Shown piece after piece: positions 45,505-54,588 of a DNA stretch of 64,000 nucleotides. The position numbers and the translations under genes were made by a program. Source of the DNA: Fen-1301 sp963786395 (GTDB lineage Bacteria; Bacteroidota; Ignavibacteria; Ignavibacteriales; Ignavibacteriaceae); the NCBI GenBank assembly GCA_963786395.1, contig CAWAZD010000007.1, positions 186,001-250,000 on the forward strand, read 5' to 3'. How positions within the stretch are numbered: the first letter of the stretch is position 1; each line of letters starts with the position of its first letter. Under the pieces are notes generated by a model that saw only the letters and a program-made list of their open reading frames with translations, ran no database searches and was not told the DNA's origin.

Positions 45505-46644
45505 TTGGCAAATCCAGGCAGGAAATATTTTCTTTTATACCTCAATACGGGCGGTGGACACCTGGCTCCCGCTAAATCAATTGCCGGCTGCATCGAGAAA
45601 TTATCCGCCGGCTCAGTTGAACCCGTCCTGATTGATGGTTTTGAAAAAGCAATGACCATTATCCGCTACCTTATTGAAGATGGCTACCGCCGGCTCCAAA
45701 CAGGAGGAAAATGGTTCTATGAATTTCTCTATGCGCTATACTTCCTTCCTACAGTCCCCCGGCTCAACGATTTAGTCCTGGCACATTCCATAATCCCCTG
45801 GCTTGAAAAAAAAATATTATCCGATAAACCCGAAAAAATAATCATCTTCCACTTCTTCCTTATTCGCCCCGTATATAAGATTATTAAAAAACATAAGCTT
45901 GATATAAAAGTATTTACTGTTGTTACCGATCCCTTTACTGCTCACCCGTTCTGGTTTACTAACAAAAAGCAAAACTTTATTCTCTTCAGTGAACGACTGA
46001 GACAACATGCTCTTAATCTTAATATCAGTGAGAAGAATCTGAATGTTTTTCCATTTATACTCGATGAAAAATATTCCTCCCCTATCCCTGTTGATCAGCT
46101 TCCCCAACTAAAAAAGAAATATGGTTTCGATCCTGATAAAAAGACTGTCCTGATCTTCGGCGGCGGGGATGGTATCCCGAAAGGTGAAAAGATCCTTGAA
46201 ACTATTCTTAAATCGGGAATTGATATAAACATTGGAATTGTCTCAGGAAAAAATGATTCACTGGCCAATAAGTCCCATAATCTTAAGACTAAATATAACC
46301 GCTCAAACCTTCAGGTATTCGGTTATGTCGATTTTGTTTATGAACTCCTGAATATCTCCGATTTTATTATCTCCAAAGCAGGCGCTTCAGTTATGATGGA
46401 AATTCTTCACCTCAAGAAAATTCCAATCGTTATTGACTATATATGGGGACAGGAAAAGGGAAATATGGAATTTATCCGTGACAATAATATGGGCATCTTC
46501 GAAAAAGATATAAATAAACTTCCCTCAATCTTGAATGAACTCCTTACCAATAAAGACAAACGGCATTTTTACATAAATAACATTATCAAAGAAAATCTTC
46601 TATCAGGCACCGAATCCGTCTCCCGCTTCATCCTTAACAACTAG
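45505..46644 (+). CDS. MGDG-synthase/UgtP-like glycosyltransferase (GT28)
   Basis: 379 residues with the two-domain pattern of processive diacylglycerol glycosyltransferases. The N-terminal MGDG-synthase domain has LYLNTGGGHLAPAKSIA at 12-28; the C-terminal GT28 domain has VLIFGGGDGIPKG, VFGYVDFVYELLNISDFIISKAG and the nucleotide-sugar-binding EILHLKKIPIV. It probably makes a glycolipid at the cytoplasmic face of the membrane. The only start after an in-frame stop at 45499 is TTG at 45505, without a good ribosome-binding site, and no ATG fits before the essential GGGH. An N-terminal sequence error is possible. The promoter side carries the palindrome cluster. Confidence 0.85.
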   Translation: MANPGRKYFLLYLNTGGGHLAPAKSIAGCIEKLSAGSVEPVLIDGFEKAMTIIRYLIEDGYRRLQTGGKWFYEFLYALYFLPTVPRLNDLVLAHSIIPWLEKKILSDKPEKIIIFHFFLIRPVYKIIKKHKLDIKVFTVVTDPFTAHPFWFTNKKQNFILFSERLRQHALNLNISEKNLNVFPFILDEKYSSPIPVDQLPQLKKKYGFDPDKKTVLIFGGGDGIPKGEKILETILKSGIDINIGIVSGKNDSLANKSHNLKTKYNRSNLQVFGYVDFVYELLNISDFIISKAGASVMMEILHLKKIPIVIDYIWGQEKGNMEFIRDNNMGIFEKDINKLPSILNELLTNKDKRHFYINNIIKENLLSGTESVSRFILNN

Positions 46645-46696
46645 CCCCTTATCGCTTTAAGATTTATAATTCATTCTGAGCAAAGTGTTCCGGGTA

Positions 46697-46716
46697 GTCG
46701 GGAATTAATTCCCGAC
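46697..46716. terminator. 20-bp palindrome after the glycosyltransferase gene
   Basis: Perfect inverted repeat GTCGGGAATTAATTCCCGAC between the convergent glycosyltransferase and GYD genes. No T-tract follows on either strand, so termination is possible but not certain. Confidence 0.45.
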
Positions 46717-46733
46717 ACCCTTAACAACTTCTT

Positions 46734-47057
46734 TCATTTAATACTTGGTATTGCAATCCCTTCACTTTTCCGCATTGCCTGAAGAGCATCATTAACAGGT
46801 ATGCATACAACCGTATGTGTCTTCGCTAATACTTCCGGATTATCCGCGGCAAAATTTACTGCCAGACTCGATATATTATCCGGGGCTTCCACGATTACAA
46901 ATCCATCGTAATCGCCGTAGGTATAATAAAACGATAACATCCTACCACCCAATTTTTCTATAACCTCTTTAATGTATCTTGACCTGTCTTCGGGATGTTT
47001 AATAAGTTTAGACATCGCTTGTGGTGTGTAGGAAAATTGGATCATTGTAGTAACCAT
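46734..47057 (-). CDS. GYD-domain protein
   Basis: 107-residue protein of the GYD family, small ferredoxin-like-fold proteins named after the Gly-Tyr-Asp region, visible here as YGDYDGFVIVEAPD. It begins IQFSYTPQAMSKLI and ends in a short basic tail. The function of the family is not established. A strong GGAGGT ribosome-binding site precedes the ATG by six bases. It is a single gene, convergent with the glycosyltransferase. Confidence 0.85.
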   Translation of the reverse strand: MVTTMIQFSYTPQAMSKLIKHPEDRSRYIKEVIEKLGGRMLSFYYTYGDYDGFVIVEAPDNISSLAVNFAADNPEVLAKTHTVVCIPVNDALQAMRKSEGIAIPSIK

Positions 47058-47253
47058 AATACCTCCTCAATTATTATTATTTAACAAATTTAAGCGCTCC
47101 CCATTTTTTGAAATTCACTTGAGGCAATAATAATCAGCAATTGAGTTTTTACTTTGTGGTTAATGACATTATATTATCTGCAGCACAGAGATTATTTAAT
47201 ATCTTGTATTTAGCCAACTAATCTACCTTCCTCTTTTTCAGTATTCCCGGCCT

Positions 47254-47422
47254 CAAATTAATGGCGTTAAAAAATTCAGCATCCGCTAAATATAGGAAGA
47301 TGTTTTGGAGTAGATGAGGAAATATGTTTGAGCTCCGACTACTAAGTCGGAGCGAGTTTATTTCCGCCAGTTGAATTCACAAATTGTCTTTACGAAGCGC
47401 TGAATTTTTCGCCATTAATTTG
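47254..47422. repeat. Possible MITE-like element with terminal inverted repeats
   Basis: Left arm starting CAAATTAATGGCG and ending AAAATTCAGC (47254-47280), right arm GCTGAATTTTTCGCC ending ATTAATTTG (47399-47422); the arms match over about 24 bases with a 3-base insertion. The 118-base centre contains a GCTCCGAC/GTCGGAGC hairpin near 47333-47354 and no frame. To its right (47445-47500) lies a partial direct repeat of TCAAAGAAAAGAA. Together these fill most of the 480-base gap between the GYD gene and asd. Confidence 0.5.
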
Positions 47423-47507
47423 CAGCCGATATTTCTTTTGTTTCTTTTCTTTGTGTCAAAGAAAAGAAAGGATAGCTTCAAAGAAAAGAAGGATGGCTTT
47501 CATTACC

Positions 47508-47539
47508 AATTTATTTCCAGCTTGAACTGGAAATAAATT
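47508..47539. terminator. Hairpin at the end of the lysine operon
   Basis: Perfect 13-bp inverted repeat AATTTATTTCCAG / CTGGAAATAAATT around CTTGAA. Its right arm overlaps the stop codon of asd. No T-tract follows on the minus strand, so it may protect the 3' end rather than terminate by itself. Confidence 0.45.
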
Positions 47540-48578
47540 ATAACAAGCCTTTTTCTTTCATCAATTCACCGCAGAGAATGGCTCCGCCGGCAGCACCTCT
47601 AACGGTGTTATGTGAGATGAGAATAAATTTATAGTCAAACAAGCTGCATTCCCGCAGCCTGCCAATGCTAACTGCCATCCCTTTATCAATATCCCTGTGC
47701 AGACGCGGCTGCGGATATTTATCTTCTGTAAAATAATAGATCGGGTGTACGGGCGCCATTGGTAGATTTAATTCCTGCGGTACACTGCTGAATTCCCTCC
47801 ACACTTTTAGTAATTCTTCTTTTGAAGCTTTGTTTTTAAGGTTGATCTGAACAGCTTCAGTATGACCGTCAATTACTGCAACACGGTTCGTCTGTGCGCT
47901 AATTTTCATTTTATATTGGTCAATCCCCTTCCCGTTGAAACTCCCTAATATCTTCAAAGGCTCTGCTTCCAGTTTTGGTTCTTCACCACCGATAAAAGGA
48001 ATAACATTATCAATGCAGTCTAATCCAGATACACCAGGATATCCGGCTCCCGATAACGCCTGCATTGTTACAACATTTACTGCCTCTAATCCGAATTTAT
48101 CAGCCAAAGGTTTAAGTGCTATTACAAGTCCAATAGTCGAACAGTTTGGATTTGTAACAATCCCTCCGCCCTTTCCATACTTCTGAATCTTAAGCAGTCC
48201 AAGATGATCAGGATTTACTTCAGGTATAAGCAATGGAACATCCGCATCAAATCTATGGTTCTTTGAATTTGAAACTACCATGTATCCGTTCTTCGCAAAT
48301 TCTGTTTCAATTTCACCAGCTACACTTGCGTCAAGCGCTGAGAAAACAATCCGACTTTTAAGTACCGGTTCGCATGGCTTAACTATTAGTCCCGCAACAT
48401 CTCCCGGAATAGCTGAAGGCAAAAACCAGTTAACAGCTTCAGAATATTTCTTACCGGCTGATCTGTCCGAAGCAGCTACTTCTGTTACTTTAAAGAAAGG
48501 ATGGTTCTCCAGCAGTTGTATGAATTTCTGTCCCACACTGCCTGTTGCGCCTAATATGCCAACTTCAATTTTACTCAT
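47538..48578 (-). CDS. asd: Aspartate-semialdehyde dehydrogenase (archaeal/fungal type)
   Basis: Reduces aspartyl phosphate to aspartate semialdehyde for lysine, threonine and methionine. GATGSVGQKF at 10-19 is the NADP-binding loop; the catalytic Cys is in TNPNCSTIG; SGAGYPGVSGLDCIDN and a late HTEAVQI are typical of the archaeal/fungal branch rather than the usual E. coli type. 346 residues is full length. The start ATG follows directly on the deacetylase stop codon and has a GAGG site inside the preceding gene. It is the last gene of the dap operon. Confidence 0.93.
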   Translation of the reverse strand: MSKIEVGILGATGSVGQKFIQLLENHPFFKVTEVAASDRSAGKKYSEAVNWFLPSAIPGDVAGLIVKPCEPVLKSRIVFSALDASVAGEIETEFAKNGYMVVSNSKNHRFDADVPLLIPEVNPDHLGLLKIQKYGKGGGIVTNPNCSTIGLVIALKPLADKFGLEAVNVVTMQALSGAGYPGVSGLDCIDNVIPFIGGEEPKLEAEPLKILGSFNGKGIDQYKMKISAQTNRVAVIDGHTEAVQINLKNKASKEELLKVWREFSSVPQELNLPMAPVHPIYYFTEDKYPQPRLHRDIDKGMAVSIGRLRECSLFDYKFILISHNTVRGAAGGAILCGELMKEKGLL

Positions 48579-49682
48579 TTAAACCTCATTAAGAATCGCT
48601 TTATAAATTTCAATACCCGTATTAATTATTGAATCATCCGGCAGGAATTTTGGATTATGCAGCCCGAATTGTTTACCTTTCCCCGTTCCGAGCCAGAACA
48701 TAAATGAAGGATAGAGTTTGGATATAAACCCGAAATCCTCTCCTGTCATTTTATATCCGCATTCAATAAACTCAAATTTACCAGCCAGTATTTCACGGCA
48801 TCTCTTATACAATTTTTCATCTACTACAACTTCTGTATATAAAGAGCCCGTGCTTATTTTACTTTTTACACCGGTCTCGTTTTCAATATCCTTAAGTAGG
48901 ATATTTATTTTATCGTAAAAGATTTCAGATTTCTTCCTGCTTAATGTTCTTAAAGTAGCTTCTATTTTTGCATACGCAGGTATTATATTTCTAACAGTTC
49001 CGGAACTCACTTTCCCATATCCGAATATAATCTTCTCTTCTTCCATTTTGATTAGTTCATTCACCTTATCCAAAAACAATATCAATGCTTCAAACGCGTT
49101 GTTCCCGTTTTCGGGGAAAGCAACGTGGGCACTTTTTCCGAAAAACTCAATATCAACTTCAAACGATGATGCGAATAGTGTTCCCGGTGATGATGCAATA
49201 ACTCCCTGTTTATATTCATCTGTTACATGCAGCGCAAAAGCTTTTTCAATCTTATAGTTATTCAGTATGCCGGAATTAATAATCTTTTCCGCTCCGCCGC
49301 CGCCTTCTTCACCGGGCTGAAACAGGAATAGTATATTCTTATTTATTTTATTTTCAACCACATATCTCATCAGCCCGTATAATATAGAAGTGTGCACATC
49401 GTGTCCGCATGCATGCATACAGTTATTTTGGGAAGTAAAAGGACTTCCTGATTCTTCTTTTATTGGAAGTGCATCGATATCAGCTCTGAATAAAATATAA
49501 CCCCCATCATTTATCCGGTACTCAGCAACCAGCCCTGTTTCAAGCGGTCTGAATATTTTTATATTCTTTATAAGGCTGATGTTTTCCACAAGCAGCGATG
49601 TAGTCCCGAATTCCTCAAACATTAGTTCCGGGTTCGAATGCATTTTATGCCGAAGTTCATATGGGGTCAATAGATCGGACAT
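48579..49682 (-). CDS. M20-family amidohydrolase, probable N-acetyl-diaminopimelate deacetylase
   Basis: M20D dimetal amidohydrolase of 367 residues. ACGHDVHTSIL carries the first metal ligands, PGEEGGGGAEKII the catalytic Glu and another ligand, and FALHVTDE and GEDFGF the remaining positions. The family removes N-acyl groups from amino acids. Position inside an operon with dapA, dapB and the acetyltransferase dapH points to deacetylation of N-acetyl-LL-diaminopimelate, the last specific step of the acetylase branch of lysine synthesis. The required aminotransferase is not encoded in the operon. An amino-acid amidohydrolase of other specificity cannot be excluded. Confidence 0.85.
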   Translation of the reverse strand: MSDLLTPYELRHKMHSNPELMFEEFGTTSLLVENISLIKNIKIFRPLETGLVAEYRINDGGYILFRADIDALPIKEESGSPFTSQNNCMHACGHDVHTSILYGLMRYVVENKINKNILFLFQPGEEGGGGAEKIINSGILNNYKIEKAFALHVTDEYKQGVIASSPGTLFASSFEVDIEFFGKSAHVAFPENGNNAFEALILFLDKVNELIKMEEEKIIFGYGKVSSGTVRNIIPAYAKIEATLRTLSRKKSEIFYDKINILLKDIENETGVKSKISTGSLYTEVVVDEKLYKRCREILAGKFEFIECGYKMTGEDFGFISKLYPSFMFWLGTGKGKQFGLHNPKFLPDDSIINTGIEIYKAILNEV

Positions 49683-50878
49683 TTATAAACTGAATTCCTT
49701 AACTATAGCGTCAACTGCTTTTTGTTTGTACTGAGATTCTATCAAACATGATATTTTAATTTCGGATGTGGTAACAAGTCTTATTGGTATATCCGAAAGC
49801 GCTTTAAAGAATGTTGAAGCAACACCAATCCCTGACCTCATTCCGATTCCAACCACAGAAAGCTTAGTAAATCCTTTATAGAATTTAACTTCAAGTGAAT
49901 CCATATCGACAAATAATTTATCCAGAGCTATTTCAAGCTGCTCTCTTTTGGATTCGATAATAGTAAATGAGACAACAAGATTTTCTCCGGTGTTGATTAT
50001 TGAAATCATATCAACATTCAGTCCCTCAGTTGCTGTCTTCTCAAAGACTGATTGTACAAGTTTATAATCAACCGGCAGGTTTTTATATAAACCTGGGTTT
50101 CATTTTCAACTACACTGCATCCCGTTACAACGGGTTCTTCAATTATTATATTTTCATTCACGACGTAACTTCCTTCTTCGTCTACAAAAGTAGAACCGCA
50201 ATATATTTTGATATCAAATTTCTTGGCAATTTCAACCGACCGGCTGTGGAGAACCTTGGCGCCAAGGCTTGCCATCTCCAGCATTTCGTCATACGCTATA
50301 AACTTTATTTTCTTTGCTGCCGGGTAAATTCTTGGGTCAGTTGTATATATTCCGGCTACATCACTATAAATCTCACAATCAATCTTTAATGCAGCAGCAA
50401 GAGCAACGGCTGAAGTGTCTGACCCACCCCTTCCCAGCGTGGTCATTTCCCCTTCATCAGTAATACCTTGAAAACCCGTAATTACCAATGTATCATTTCC
50501 CTCAAGTAAACCGAGTATTTTTTCACTATCGAAATTAAGAATCTTCGCTTCGTTAAAATCACCTGTTGTTCTTATCCCTGCCTGGAATGCATTAAGTGAT
50601 TTACTTCTTAAACCCAAATCATTCAAAGCCATCGATAACAGTGAAACCGATACCTGCTCTCCCGTGGATAATAACATATCAAGTTCACGCGGATCGGGAT
50701 TAGCAGAGACTTCTTTCGCAAGTTTAATAAGTCCATCAGTCGATTTCCCCATAGCCGATACAACTATTATTACCTTATAACCCTTATTAACTTTTAATGA
50801 TATTCTTGAAGCTACTTTTTTTATTTTCTCAGGATCTGCAACTGAGCTTCCCCCATATTTTTGTACTACAATATTCAA
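49683..50878 (-). CDS. lysC: Aspartate kinase, one apparent frameshift
   Basis: Phosphorylates aspartate, the committed step toward lysine and threonine. The N-terminal kinase domain begins VQKYGGSSVADPEKIK and includes the nucleotide-binding TTLGRGGSDTSAVALA and the YSDVAGIYTTDPRI segment; the C-terminal part contains tandem ACT domains for feedback control. The frame breaks at an A5 run (plus-strand T 50080-50084). One more A joins ...ETQVYIKN to LPVDYKLVQS and gives about 398 residues, the normal size. The gene sits between dapH and the deacetylase gene and ends exactly where the latter starts. Confidence 0.92.
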
Positions 50879-50905
50879 TTAAATTCCTACAATCTTCTTA
50901 ATTCT

Positions 50906-51586
50906 TCAATAAGCTGAGTCTTTGATCTTGTCTTTAGCATCTACCATTTTAATAACCTTCGCCGGAACTCCCGCAACTACAGTATCCGGTTCAACATCTC
51001 TAACAACTACTGAACCCGCTGCTACAACAGACCCGTTTCCAACTTTTATACCTTCAAGCACTACGGCATTCGCTCCGATTAAAACATTATCGCCAATTAT
51101 TACCGGATTTGCATTAGGAGGTTCAATCACTCCCGCCAAAACTGTCCCCGCACCAATATGGCAATCCTTTCCGACAATGGCTCTCCCGCCAACTACAACA
51201 TTCATATCAATCATTGTCCTTTCACCAATTACAGCTCCGATATTTAATACAGCGCCCATCATTATTACACAGTTATCTCCAATCTCAACAAGATCCCTTA
51301 TCAATGCACCCGGTTCTATTCGCGCATTATATTTTGTAAGATCAGCAAGAGGTATTGCAGAATTCCGGCGGTCAGTTTCTACCCTGTAATTCTTTATATA
51401 GCTCTTATTCTTTGCAAGGAACTCTTCAAATGTATTATACTCACAGAAAAGCACTCCCCATTTCTCGTCTCCAAAATAGTCCATCTCTCCAAAGTCTATT
51501 TTACCAAGTTTTCCTGAAAGATATATTTTGGCAGGTGTCTTTCGCTGTGCATCAGCAATATATTTTATGATCTCGTATGAATCCAT
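50906..51586 (-). CDS. dapH: Tetrahydrodipicolinate N-acetyltransferase
   Basis: Transfers acetyl from acetyl-CoA to tetrahydrodipicolinate, diverting lysine synthesis into the acetylase branch used by Bacillus and relatives. The N-terminal 90 residues match the DapH-specific domain (EIIKYIADAQRKTPAKIYLSG). The rest is a left-handed beta helix with hexapeptide repeats (IGDNCVIMMGAVLNIGAVIG and later), ending in the GVPAKVIK motif of hexapeptide acetyltransferases. 226 residues is slightly short but complete. It is 12 bases downstream of dapB and 27 upstream of lysC. Confidence 0.95.
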   Translation of the reverse strand: MDSYEIIKYIADAQRKTPAKIYLSGKLGKIDFGEMDYFGDEKWGVLFCEYNTFEEFLAKNKSYIKNYRVETDRRNSAIPLADLTKYNARIEPGALIRDLVEIGDNCVIMMGAVLNIGAVIGERTMIDMNVVVGGRAIVGKDCHIGAGTVLAGVIEPPNANPVIIGDNVLIGANAVVLEGIKVGNGSVVAAGSVVVRDVEPDTVVAGVPAKVIKMVDAKDKIKDSAY

Positions 51587-51598
51587 TGTTTGCCTTTA

Positions 51599-52249
51599 CT
51601 AATTAAAAAGTACTTCCTTAAATGTAAAATAACCATTCTTCTTATTTAAAACGAATAGAACTGATTTTAATACACCCTCGGAAAATGTTCTTCTTGATGT
51701 CGCGCTGTGTTTAATACTGAGTACTTCACCTAAACCCCCGAACGATACAGTATGATCACCCGCTACATTCCCCAGTCTTAATGATGAAATATTAACTTCT
51801 TTCCCCAAAGCTTTTTTAATCATAAGAGCCGTACCCGATGGTTTATCTTTCTTGAACCGGTGGTGCGTTTCACTAATTTCAATATCCCATCCGGGGAGGT
51901 TTTCATTCAGCAACTCCGTACACCTGAGCAGCAACTGAATCCCCACCGAGAAATTGAAACTCTGCACAACAGGAACTTCTTTACTTAATTCTTTTAATGC
52001 AGTAAGCTGTTGACTGTTCAGACCGGTAGTCCCCATAACAAGAGGAACTTTAAACTTATTAATATAGAATAGTGTTTGTTCAAATACCTGGGGAAGTGAG
52101 AAATCAATTATGACTTCAGGGTCTTCTGTTTTCCATTCTCCGTCAGCGTCATATTTAAATACACATATGTTACCCGATTCATTCATCAGGGTTTCTATTT
52201 CTATCCCCATCCTACCGGAAGCACCTATTAGTCCATATTTAACAGGCAT
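51599..52249 (-). CDS. dapB: 4-hydroxy-tetrahydrodipicolinate reductase (short form)
   Basis: Reduces hydroxy-tetrahydrodipicolinate with NAD(P)H. The N-terminal Rossmann motif GASGRMGIE is at 9-17; DFSLP, MGTTGL and FSVGIQLL are typical; the catalytic region is ETHHRFKKDKPSGTA. At 216 residues it is shorter than the E. coli enzyme (about 270), as in the compact forms seen in Bacteroidota and relatives. Its start codon overlaps the dapA stop (TAATG), so the two are translationally coupled. Confidence 0.95.
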   Translation of the reverse strand: MPVKYGLIGASGRMGIEIETLMNESGNICVFKYDADGEWKTEDPEVIIDFSLPQVFEQTLFYINKFKVPLVMGTTGLNSQQLTALKELSKEVPVVQSFNFSVGIQLLLRCTELLNENLPGWDIEISETHHRFKKDKPSGTALMIKKALGKEVNISSLRLGNVAGDHTVSFGGLGEVLSIKHSATSRRTFSEGVLKSVLFVLNKKNGYFTFKEVLFN

Positions 52250-53121
52250 TATTTTAACCTCGCAATTTCGTGCTTTATTAATTTCTCTGAGTTTTCAGTT
52301 ATCGGAGCTAGTGGCAGTCTGAGTGTATTCTTACATAATCCAAGATAGCTACAAGCAAACTTCACTGGCATCGGGCTTGTTTCCACAAAGAGGATATTCA
52401 TCAAATTCAGATATTTATTATGAAGCTTCCTGGCAAATTCAAGATCCTTGTTCCTCATTGCATTTGTAATTTCCCACATCTGCAATGGAAATGGATTCGA
52501 GAAAACCGAAATCACTCCCTTACCGCCAAGTGCCATTATTGGAAGAGTCTGATCGTCATTTCCGGATATAATTGTTAAAGTATCCGGCTTCATTGCAATA
52601 AGTCTTGCTATCTGTGAAATATCCGCACAGGCTTCTTTAACTGCTACAACATTGAGACATGCCTGATGAATTTTTAATAAAGTTTCAGGAAGAATGTTCA
52701 TTGCTGTCCGGCTTGGAACGTTATAAACTATAATGGGTAGTGGCGTCTTTTCAGAAATATATTTATAATGTTCAACAAGACTGGATTGTGTCCCTTTGTT
52801 GTAATATGGATTTACAATTAAAACACCATCAGCTTTTAAGTCTTCAGCCATTTTATTAAGTTGAACAACTTTCCTGGTGTCATTTGTACCGGTGCCGACC
52901 ACAACCGGTATTTTCCCGTTTACTTCCGTAATAACAGTTTCAATTATTTTCTTCCGTTCATCATCATCAATAACAGCAGATTCTCCAGTAGTACCAAGCA
53001 CTACAAGGAAATCAACTTTATTGTCAAGCTGGAACTTTACAAGCTTCTTCAGATCCGTGTAATCTACATTTAGATCTTCATCAAAAGGTGTAATTAATGC
53101 AGTTCCTGTTCCTTGAAACAT
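52249..53121 (-). CDS. dapA: 4-hydroxy-tetrahydrodipicolinate synthase
   Basis: Condenses pyruvate with aspartate semialdehyde. TIM-barrel aldolase of 290 residues with GTGTALITPFDEDLNVD at the start, GTTGES at 43-48, the phosphate/pyruvate loop YNVPSRT, and the Schiff-base lysine in VVAVKEA. It is the first gene of the operon dapA-dapB-dapH-lysC-deacetylase-asd. The leader (53122-53342) contains an ACCCC/GGGGT hairpin, a GGGAAAT/ATTTCCC hairpin and an FNR-like box, but nothing I can match to a lysine riboswitch. Confidence 0.96.
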   Translation of the reverse strand: MFQGTGTALITPFDEDLNVDYTDLKKLVKFQLDNKVDFLVVLGTTGESAVIDDDERKKIIETVITEVNGKIPVVVGTGTNDTRKVVQLNKMAEDLKADGVLIVNPYYNKGTQSSLVEHYKYISEKTPLPIIVYNVPSRTAMNILPETLLKIHQACLNVVAVKEACADISQIARLIAMKPDTLTIISGNDDQTLPIMALGGKGVISVFSNPFPLQMWEITNAMRNKDLEFARKLHNKYLNLMNILFVETSPMPVKFACSYLGLCKNTLRLPLAPITENSEKLIKHEIARLK

Positions 53122-53274
53122 ATTTTAACCTTTCCAATTGTTAAATAAAATCAGTTAATGCAAATATAAAGTTAAAATTGAAATATGCATTTATTTTTTC
53201 ATTAATTTTTCTTCTCACCCCTTTATTTTATTGCGGGGGTAACAATACAGGGAAATAATTTCCCCCTATAGCAA

Positions 53275-53288
53275 TTGATATATATCAA
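53275..53288. promoter_or_regulatory. Perfect FNR/CRP-type box
   Basis: TTGATATATATCAA matches the FNR consensus TTGAT-N4-ATCAA in full. It lies 153 bases upstream of dapA (minus) and about 60 bases before the plus-strand hairpin at 53342. If it acts at -41.5 on the plus strand, a transcript would start near 53323. Confidence 0.55.
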
Positions 53289-53341
53289 TGGTATTACCGA
53301 AATATTTATTTTAATTGTAAGTGTTAATAATAAATGAGATC

Positions 53342-53406
53342 AAGATTTGACATGAGTAATTTTCTACTGAGCTCCTGAAAATTATAAGTGTCAAATCTTT
53401 TTTTTT
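53342..53406 (+). terminator. Orphan plus-strand terminator hairpin (candidate small-RNA 3' end)
   Basis: An 11-bp stem AAGATTTGACA/TGTCAAATCTT (53342-53352 with 53389-53399), a 4x4 internal loop, a 7-bp stem TAATTTT/AAAATTA (53357-53363 with 53378-53384), a 14-base loop, then a T-run to 53406. It has the form of a strong intrinsic terminator on the plus strand, yet both flanking genes are on the minus strand. On the minus strand no T-run follows, though it may still stabilise the kinase transcript. Confidence 0.6.
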
Positions 53407-53436
53407 GCTCTTAAAGCAGGAGCGGGTATTTTCTAT

Positions 53437-54588
53437 TTAGTACTGGAAGTTGATAGTAAACTTAGTCCCTTTCTCACTTGAAAGTTCGATTTTACCCCCT
53501 ATTTGTTCAACCAGAGTCCGAATTAATTGAAGTCCCAATGTGTCCGTGTTTTTGAAATCTTTGTCAGGCGGGAATCCAATTCCATCATCCTCTACAATCA
53601 GAGTGCATTTATTCCCTTCCCTGTTTATATTAACAAATAAGTTCCCATGTCTGCCATCAGGGAATGCATGTTTAAAAGCATTTGAAATAAGTTCATTTAA
53701 TATCAAACCAAGATTTATTGCCAGGTCTATGCCAACAAGCATATTATTAATCTGTTTGTGGAGAATAATATCATCAGAATTCAAATTATAGGAGCCAAAT
53801 AAATTATTTGTTAGTTCCTCAACATAGCCGGAAAAATCAATCTGGGACATATCCTGTGATTGGTACAACTTTTCATGAATTAGAGCCATCGATCTTACAC
53901 GGTTCTGGCTCTCCCTAAATATGTCCTTCGATTTTTGGTCTTTAATGTATGTCGATTGAATATTAAGAAGACTTGAAATAATCTGGAGATTGTTTTTAAC
54001 CCTATGATGAATCTCCTTCAACAGAAGCTCTTTCTCCTTAAGTGAATTTTCTATTTTATCCGCAGCAATTTTTCTTTCTTCTTCAACTTTTTTCCTTTCT
54101 GAAATTTCGTTTTTCAATTCCTTATTTAGATCAGCGAGTTTCTGCGTCAATGCCAGCTGCTTTTCATTACTTCTTAAAAGATCAGAAGTTTCCTTTTCTT
54201 TTGTTACATCTTTAACAATTTTAGTAAATCCACGCAATTCTCCCTGCCGGTTTTTAAGTGCAGTTATAGAAACATTAGCAAAAAATCTGCTGCCATCTTT
54301 CCTTACTCGTATTGCATCCTCTTCATGATATCCGTTTCTGACTGCATACTGAAGATTTTTGTAAGGTTTATTGTTTTTTGTGTCTTCTTCTGTGTAAAAA
54401 ATTGAGAAATGTTTGTGAAGTACTTCTTCCCTTTTATAACCTTTTATAATTTCGGCACCTTTATTCCAGGTTAATATATTTCCATCGGGGTCAAGAATCA
54501 CAACAGCATAATCTTCTATATTATAAAGCATTAAACCGTATAATTCTTCATCAACCTGGGGTAAATCAACTTGTTTGTTCATTTCCAA
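53437..54588 (-). CDS. PAS-domain sensor histidine kinase (HisKA_2 type)
   Basis: 383 residues, soluble. The PAS domain spans about 18-140, with VVILDPDGNILTWNKGAEII and a PAC-like GFTKIVKDVT end. A coiled-coil linker runs from about 140 to 190. The kinase has the HisKA_2 dimerisation motif LKEIHHRVKNNLQIISSLL and an HATPase with LNELISNAFKHAF, DDGIGF and LGLQLIRTL. This group often acts through separate response regulators; none is encoded next to it. The signal is unknown. Downstream lies the orphan hairpin. Confidence 0.9.
   Translation of the reverse strand: MEMNKQVDLPQVDEELYGLMLYNIEDYAVVILDPDGNILTWNKGAEIIKGYKREEVLHKHFSIFYTEEDTKNNKPYKNLQYAVRNGYHEEDAIRVRKDGSRFFANVSITALKNRQGELRGFTKIVKDVTKEKETSDLLRSNEKQLALTQKLADLNKELKNEISERKKVEEERKIAADKIENSLKEKELLLKEIHHRVKNNLQIISSLLNIQSTYIKDQKSKDIFRESQNRVRSMALIHEKLYQSQDMSQIDFSGYVEELTNNLFGSYNLNSDDIILHKQINNMLVGIDLAINLGLILNELISNAFKHAFPDGRHGNLFVNINREGNKCTLIVEDDGIGFPPDKDFKNTDTLGLQLIRTLVEQIGGKIELSSEKGTKFTINFQY

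Noticed and set aside
53122..53342. Lysine riboswitch upstream of dapA
   Set aside because: The leader is AT-rich with two short hairpins, without the five-helix arrangement or conserved core I would expect; only a covariance-model search could decide.
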